Assembly (NCBI GenBank): GCA_012033205.1
Contig: JAAUSO010000008.1
Span: forward strand, 22,578 to 86,577
Direction of reading: 5' to 3'
DNA length: 64,000 bases
Source: Richelia sp. SL_2_1
GTDB lineage: Bacteria > Cyanobacteriota > Cyanobacteriia > Cyanobacteriales > Nostocaceae
Below are positions 58,572-64,000 of this stretch, in pieces; position 1 is the first letter of the stretch, and each line of letters opens with the position of its first letter. The notes beneath the pieces are model-generated. The model was not told the origin of the DNA. It did not search any database and saw only the letters and a list, made by a program, of their open reading frames with translations. A program made the translations under genes and the position numbers.

Positions 58572-60410
58572 ATGTCTATGCTTGAAGCTTCTCTAGAAAC
58601 TCTCAAAGGACTCTTCGCTGATAAACCAGAGGCTCTTAAAGTTTTTGACTTAGAAAGCTTAGAATCACAATTTTTGAAAGAAAAGCTTAGAAATAGTGGC
58701 GAATTATTTACAGGTGCAGTCAATCTATGGGTGACTGGACGTACTGGTTCGGGAAAAACCTCTTTGGGAAACAGCCTATTAGATTCAGATGTAATGAAGT
58801 CCAATGGTTTTCAAGATTGTACAGATTTTATTGGTTATTTTCAATTAACAAGCAACTTAAGATTTTGGGATACTCCTGGAATTTGTAGCAACATTAACTA
58901 TGAAAATATCAATCGAACTGCTCTAATGATGGAGCAAATTCCAGGGAACAAATTTTCTCGTCCACCTGTTGTTACTCTTAAAGATTCTGACTCTTTACTG
59001 ATTAAAGATTTCTCTAAGTGTGTTTCCCCAAGAATTAAACCTGAAGAAAAAAATGCCATAGTTGAGGAATGGCGTTCCTTGATGCAAAAAGAAGATATTC
59101 AGCCAGACGTTATTCTTTACGTTATGGCTCCACACATGAAATTTCTCGATCCGGATCGACAATACTTGGGAGAATTATTAGAAACCTGGAAATCTTTGAA
59201 AGACTCAGGTAAGAAGTGTATAGTCATTCCTATACTCAATGTTTTTAGAAAAGATGATGGTACTATTGTTCCTACCCCGCAAGAGATGACTTATGCGCGA
59301 CGAGAAATACCTGAAGTTTACAAAGCTGTATTTGGTGATGATAATTTTCCACCAGTTATTGAAATCAATTCAAAAACTGGTGAAGGCATCCCTAAAATTA
59401 CGGAAATTATCTGTCAAATTATTCCATCTGCTAAGATTGGCAATTTAGGAACTGTCTTAAAAGATGACCTTAAAAAGTATGCACAAAAAGAACGAGAGAA
59501 CCGCTACTGTAAAACTCTTAGCTTAATCTCTGGTCGCTTGGCTAGATATACAGTTGATAAAAATATTGACGGACAAAGTCTGCTTCAATCAGCTGCATCG
59601 GCAATTTGTGCTTATGGGGTTATGACCTTCAAGAGCTTGGATGCAATAAAAGATATCAAAGCTCAATTTGACTCGGTTGTTGAACAAGTTAAACAAGTTC
59701 AAGGAGCAAGAAGCGAGGACATCACTATTAAAGAAAATGTGATGGGGACAAAGGATATCACTCGTATTAAACCAACAGAACAAGAGGTAGAAGTTGAGTA
59801 TACAGAGTGGCGACCTGAGGAAAAAACAGAGACAATTGAGGAAGAAGTCGATGTACCTGTGGAAAGAACTAGTTTTTTCCCGCAAACCGTAGAAGTTCGA
59901 GGAATAGTTGATGTAACTAAGCCAAGGAGTTGGTTGGGAAAACTTTGGACGGGTGAAGACACATATACAGAGCAAGAAGTTGGTAACGTTGAGCGTAATG
60001 TTATTGTTCCATATCACTATATTGACTATGAGAAGCAAACTCGTGAGAGGGATGTGACAAAAACTGAATGGATTCAGGAAACCAATAAAAAACTAGAAAC
60101 TCGTATTGTCGGCTATGAAGAAGAAATTGTTGACACAGTTGAAGTGGTTTTAACACAGGTAGATAAAGTTGTTGGCACCAAGTATCTTGCAGGTGGATAT
60201 CCTGCAATTAAGTTTTTATTAGGTTTGGGTTTAGGAATTCAAAATTTCTGTAGTAACACGGGTGCAACATGGACGAAAAGTATACAGCAGAGTGAAATAT
60301 TAATAGAGAGTAAACTAAGCCCATATAAATCGCGTATTGACGAGTTAGTAGAAGATCCAGAAGGTGAGAAAAAATTGATCGAGCTTCTAGAAAACACCTT
60401 GATTGCATAA
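58572..60410 (+). CDS. GTPase with Glu-rich beta segment (array GTPase A)
   Basis: A 612-residue P-loop GTPase. Residues 50-290 form the G domain: VTGRTGSGKTSLGNSLL (G1), QDCT (probable G2), FWDTPGI (G3), ILNVFRKDDG in the place of NKxD, and INSKTGEGI (G5). A helical part follows, then from about residue 395 a Glu/Val-rich region of charged beta-type repeats (EEVDVPVERTSFFPQTVEV and GYEEEIVDTVEVVLTQ). Near the end is a hydrophobic segment (YPAIKFLLGLGLGIQNF) that could bind membrane. It is paralogous to the GTPase at 61157. I do not recognise the family. Confidence 0.82.
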   Translation: MSMLEASLETLKGLFADKPEALKVFDLESLESQFLKEKLRNSGELFTGAVNLWVTGRTGSGKTSLGNSLLDSDVMKSNGFQDCTDFIGYFQLTSNLRFWDTPGICSNINYENINRTALMMEQIPGNKFSRPPVVTLKDSDSLLIKDFSKCVSPRIKPEEKNAIVEEWRSLMQKEDIQPDVILYVMAPHMKFLDPDRQYLGELLETWKSLKDSGKKCIVIPILNVFRKDDGTIVPTPQEMTYARREIPEVYKAVFGDDNFPPVIEINSKTGEGIPKITEIICQIIPSAKIGNLGTVLKDDLKKYAQKERENRYCKTLSLISGRLARYTVDKNIDGQSLLQSAASAICAYGVMTFKSLDAIKDIKAQFDSVVEQVKQVQGARSEDITIKENVMGTKDITRIKPTEQEVEVEYTEWRPEEKTETIEEEVDVPVERTSFFPQTVEVRGIVDVTKPRSWLGKLWTGEDTYTEQEVGNVERNVIVPYHYIDYEKQTRERDVTKTEWIQETNKKLETRIVGYEEEIVDTVEVVLTQVDKVVGTKYLAGGYPAIKFLLGLGLGIQNFCSNTGATWTKSIQQSEILIESKLSPYKSRIDELVEDPEGEKKLIELLENTLIA

Positions 60411-60411
60411 T

Positions 60412-60427
60412 ATCAAGTTTTTTTGAT
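60412..60427 (+). terminator. weak hairpin after GTPase A
   Basis: ATCAA and TTGAT arms around a short T-rich loop lie 2 bp after the stop codon. A near-identical element follows the next gene (61018), so it seems to be a repeated end signal in this array. Confidence 0.4.
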
Positions 60428-60546
60428 TACTTGTAAATTCTGCAACACCTAACCCGCGTACTGCGGGCACCCTCCCCCGCAGTCGCTTACGATTAAAGTT
60501 CCCCGGATAAGTTTAAAAGTCACAAATAATACTTTTAAACTCAAGT

Positions 60547-60990
60547 ATGACTAACTCAAGCAATGGATTGGTTGGTATGTCAGAAATAATTAAAAAGACT
60601 TTAGTAAGCATCGCTGTTGCATTATCTTTAATGACTAGTTTGGCTTTGTCTCCTCTACCTGCTCAAGCACTACCTGTTAGCTCAAATGTAGATATGAGTG
60701 CAAATTTTACAAAAGCTAATCAAGATTTTGGCAATTTAGAAAATGGAATCTTGATTGCCCGCCGTGGAGGTAGCACTTTTACGCAAGACAAGGCTAAGAA
60801 AAAGGGAAAGGGTAAGGGAAAGGCTATGGCAAAGCTCAGAGAACAGCCCCTCGTCTGTTATTCGGATAAAAGATGTGAAACCCGCATCTGGCAAGGCAAT
60901 AGCCCACACAACTGCTGCACTAAAAGACAAGGTAAATCATTTCGCTTTGATAGTGATGGAAGATGCAGAAAGTGTAGTGCAGGATATTGA
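60547..60990 (+). CDS. small secreted Cys-rich basic protein (leader family member 3)
   Basis: A 147-residue protein. The signal peptide (LVSIAVALSLMTSLALSPL, ending PAQAL) and the following segment NVDMSANFTKANQDFGNLEN match members 1 and 2. The tail starts with a KGKGKGKA basic stretch and continues as a cysteine-rich domain with the spacing C-x5-C-x12-CC-x15-C-x2-C. Six cysteines in a small exported domain suggest disulfide-bonded knots, as in antimicrobial or toxin-like peptides. It lies between two GTPase genes on the same strand. The function is not known. Confidence 0.78.
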   Translation: MTNSSNGLVGMSEIIKKTLVSIAVALSLMTSLALSPLPAQALPVSSNVDMSANFTKANQDFGNLENGILIARRGGSTFTQDKAKKKGKGKGKAMAKLREQPLVCYSDKRCETRIWQGNSPHNCCTKRQGKSFRFDSDGRCRKCSAGY

Positions 60991-61017
60991 TCCTAGAACA
61001 CACCTTGACCGCGTAAT

Positions 61018-61038
61018 ATCAAGTTCTCTTGATTTTTT
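61018..61038 (+). terminator. Rho-independent-like terminator after the Cys-rich gene
   Basis: ATCAAG-TTCT-CTTGAT (a 6-bp stem) is followed by a run of T. The same 'taatatcaag' start is found after GTPase A. Confidence 0.6.
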
Positions 61039-61156
61039 ATACCGTAGCACGCCTCCGCCCATCTTTCCCCTTCGGAAGAGAGTTGGGCAGGGGTAATGTG
61101 ACAACTACGGTACTATTTCTAATCGTTCGTACAAATATGATTCAAGGAAGGTAGAT

Positions 61157-63640
61157 ATGTTATTTAATTTCGAGCCTCCATCAATATCATCTATTCGTGC
61201 TAAATTCTTAATCGAAAAGTTGAATGAACTTTCAAGCGATTTTAGTCCAATTAGTCTCTGTGCTACAGGAAGAACTGGAAGTGGGAAAACAACTTTGGGC
61301 AATCGACTTATTGGGACTGATTACTTCATGCCTTCTACAGGAGAACAAGATTGTACTAATGAAGTTAATTTGGTCGAGTTTCCTAATGGGTTAAAATACT
61401 TCGATCTTCCCGGTGTTGCTAGCAAAAGAAAATTAGAAAACTATAATCGTGCAGCTCTTGATATTGAACAGCGTAGGGAGTTTGAAAATGCAGATAATTT
61501 AACCCTGTCACAGTACAAGGTAGACTGTGAACCCAAAAAAATAATTTTACAGTTTCAGAGTTTAGAGAAAAGCAGATACTTGAGCCGGATCTAATTCTAT
61601 ATATGATTGCTCCAGATAAGCAGTTTCTAGATGTAGATTGTCTTTATCTTGGGAATTTACTAAGTCGGTACAGTCAAGTGATTTATGTATTCAATATGTT
61701 CGCTGATAAGCAAACTGGTACTGTATATGCCACCGAACAAAATATCACAGATATTACCACTCGGATTAAAGAAGTTCATAATTTTGTGCTTGGTGAGAAC
61801 AACCAGCCAATTATAGTTCCTGTTAATTGTTGGACAGGTGAAGGTATTTCAGACTTAGTATCGCGCTCTTGCGAGATATTAGGTGGTGAGAAAGGTCAAC
61901 TTTTTAACGAATTAATCGACTACCAAGAAAGCAAGACACCAACTGAATATATCAATCGGCTAAAATACAGTTTTATTGATGTACTCGCTTATGTAAGTTG
62001 TGAGAAGCCAGAGGGTAGTTATAAATGCGACCAACCTATTCATGAAGCTTGTTATCAACTTTTAGATTTCCTAGTCGATCTTAAACTACAATCCGAGCAG
62101 AAATTTGACCTTTCAGATAACTGGATTAAAAGACTAATTGATGAAGCATTATCCCTAGAGTTTGAAGAAACCAGTAGTAATTCTAATATTTCACTCAAAG
62201 AAAAAATATCTTTTATTCAAAATAGTTTTGATTCAATCGAGCCTAGAATCGATAGTTTAATAGATAAGAAAGCTTCAGAAATTAGCGATTTGGAAGATTA
62301 TCGGCAGAAAATCAGTATTTTAGAAAATAAAGTTAATTCTAAAATTGAGGAATATTATTCAATAGAAAAACAAATCCCTACCATCCATGAAGAGATTGAG
62401 GACTTGAAGAATGAATGTAAATCACTGATAAACGAATCGACATCCTTGGAGCCACAGATTCAGTCCCATCAAAATAAATGTAATGCTTTGAAAAATGACC
62501 TAGTTTCATTTGAACAACAAAATGATTTGAATCGTCGTCGTAATCAATTACGTAATCGTCGCAAAGAACTGCAAAATCGTAAGAATAGATTTAATTCAGG
62601 AGTTTCTATGATTGAAAACAATCCTTTTTTATATGATGAGACAGTAGAAAACGCAGCATTATCAGCAATTTTCGATATAAAGCGGGAAGAAAATTCTCTT
62701 CAAGAAGAAGCCCGCGTTATAGATCAACTTGATAGTGAGCGCAAGAAAAAAGAAAGTAATCTTAAAAATGCTCAAAAATCACTTGATAAAATAATTAAGG
62801 AACGCGATCAAATTAAAAAAGATATCACTTATAAACAAAAGAATATTGAAAAAAAAAGCAAAGAAAATTAAAGCAAATCGTGAGTTACAAAAATATGTAC
62901 AAGAAGAAATACGGATAACCCAAGAAAAAACAAAATTTTATCGAGAAACTATTGAATTTTATAAAGAAATACTAAATTATTTCAATCAGGAATTCAAGAC
63001 AATTCAAGCAAAAATAGAATATTTAAATTCAAAATTCACAAATTTTAAAACCGAATATGCTAGTCTTCTAGAATTAGAAAATGTAAGTGAACAGCAAATT
63101 GCTTCTTTGAGAGAGAAACTCAACGATTGCTTGGAAGAAATGCATTCCTTCAATGAAGAAATTGCTGGTGTTCAAAGAGATATTCTAATATGCCGCGACA
63201 AACTCTCTATCAATAAATTAATCGGCAATGTGCTTGTAGAATGTACTACTCATCACTTTAATAATACGGTGGAATTTGAATATCAAGGTAGTACTTATAA
63301 CTGTTTAAATGAGAAAGGCTTAAACATGGTACTTTGCATCATCTATCTTGTTCTAGATGTAGAATTTACTCCTTCCCCAGTAAAGCAACAAGATAACCTA
63401 TTCAATTCTATTACTTTTGGGTTTTTTAACGGTTTGAAATCGATATTCCCTGGTCAAAAACCAAGTAGCTCCAAATCTTCTTTATTATCGACAAATATTT
63501 CAAGATTATTGAGCGAGTTAGGTGATTTTCCCAAAAATTCTGACACAACACAAGTTGCAAGCTGGTTGGAGCCTAACATTAGAAAACTGTTTACCGCTTC
63601 ATTTGATGAAATGCTTAGAAGAAAACTGAAGGTTATGTAG
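61157..63640 (+). CDS. GTPase with long coiled coil (array GTPase B), frame interrupted twice
   Basis: Three track ORFs form one gene of about 827 residues. The G domain starts with CATGRTGSGKTTLGNRLIG (G1), QDCT, and YFDLPGVAS (G3). After a break in the A7 run at 61535-61541, it resumes with FREKQILEPDLILYMIAPDK and VFNMFADKQTG, then NCWTGEGI (G5). From about residue 370 to 660 a long coiled coil follows, broken again at the A9 run 62849-62857. The C-terminal domain includes NVLVECTTHHFNNTVEFEYQ. It is paralogous to GTPase A at the G domain but not in the tail. One base added at the first site and one removed (or two added) at the second restores the frame. Confidence 0.75.
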
Positions 63641-63909
63641 AACTAAGACAAAAAGGTAGAGAGAGTTATTTAAAATATTATTTGAAATAATGGGTAAACT
63701 TAATGCGTAAAAAAATATTTAAAATTCAACTAAAAGAACATACTATTTTTGGTTTATAAAAACCTAATCAAATTTATAAAAATGAACTTATTTACGATAG
63801 TTATTTTTCCCAATTTTGCGGGGATAAGTTAATTTTAACCTACAATAAAATCCCTTTTTCATATTCAGTATTCATACATAAATAATTAGAAAAACCATGA
63901 CGAAAAACC
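63641..63909. other. spacer at the right edge
   Basis: An AT-rich stretch with no recognisable gene. It ends in a triplicated CCATGACAAAG-like element (63895-63925) that contains several possible start codons. Confidence 0.5.
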
Positions 63910-64000
63910 ATGACAAAGACCATGATAAAAGACCAGCGCAAACGTGGTGTCCGAGCAACTGATAACGGACTTAAAAAATCGTAGAAGCGAAGGCTACTCG
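63910..64000 (+). CDS. partial 5' end of a gene (possible HTH/NACHT-type protein)
   Basis: From ATG at 63910 or 63922 the reading is MIKDQRKRGVRATDNGLKK, then a stop. Adding one A to the A6 run at 63973-63978 continues it as IVEAKAT to the window edge. The pattern RGV-x-x-T-x-x-G-L-x-K is reminiscent of the N-terminal helix of cyanobacterial NACHT/NB-ARC proteins. This is a faint resemblance only. Confidence 0.25.

Noticed and set aside
60755-61096. 113-codon ORF in another frame of the Cys-rich gene
   Set aside because: The other frame has the signal peptide shared with two neighbours; this one is an Arg-rich shadow.

Overview
The window is chromosomal DNA of a filamentous, heterocyst-forming, nitrogen-fixing cyanobacterium (order Nostocales). 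The evidence is cyanobacterial NDH-1 genes in the order ndhA-ndhI-ndhG-ndhE, the filament-integrity trio fraC-fraD-fraE, a nif segment (nifV-nifZ-nifT with a serine acetyltransferase and two small cyanobacterial genes), HIP1-type GCGATCGC octamers, and many heptamer-type short tandem repeats between genes. No species is assigned.

Layout. 0.4-5.2 kb: tRNA-Leu(UAG), alr, an HNH endonuclease, a DHH phosphoesterase and sixA. 5.3-11 kb: gltA, ndhA, ndhI, ndhG, ndhE and nadK on one strand, linking citrate entry, NDH-1 electron transport and NADP supply. 11-24 kb: holin-like protein, peptidoglycan-binding protein, an M16 peptidase without the zinc motif, a 6S RNA candidate beside purK, nagB, a sucrase/ferredoxin-like protein, a Uma2 nuclease and a KefB-type antiporter. 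24-34 kb: glutathione S-transferase, a penicillin-acylase-family hydrolase flanked by matching stem-loops, a duplicated CobA-type ATPase, fraCDE, a pentapeptide-repeat protein and an orphan sugar permease. 34-45 kb: HicBA, purN, efp, accB, an ArsR regulator, a GerMN protein, proS, an acyltransferase and two divergent peptidoglycan-binding proteins. 45-54 kb: Uma2, an MFS transporter, an AMIN/TonB-dependent receptor, a 2Fe-2S protein, then nifT, nifZ, nifV, small genes and cysE.

The most unusual region is 54.8-63.6 kb. Six genes lie in a row on the plus strand. Three encode small secreted proteins that share a signal peptide and a following segment but have unrelated basic or cysteine-rich tails. 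Three encode large GTPases: a CrfC/YjdA-type dynamin-like protein and two paralogous GTPases of a type I do not recognise, one with a long coiled coil. A gene running off the right edge may be related. I infer a conflict or membrane-remodelling system that I cannot match to a named one.

Data quality. At least seven genes, including ndhI and nifV, are interrupted by reading-frame breaks that one base restores, nearly always in a short homopolymer. One further break (the second in the last GTPase gene) needs one base fewer or two more. The pattern suggests indel errors in the assembly more than real gene decay. I annotate these genes at full reconstructed length and flag each break.
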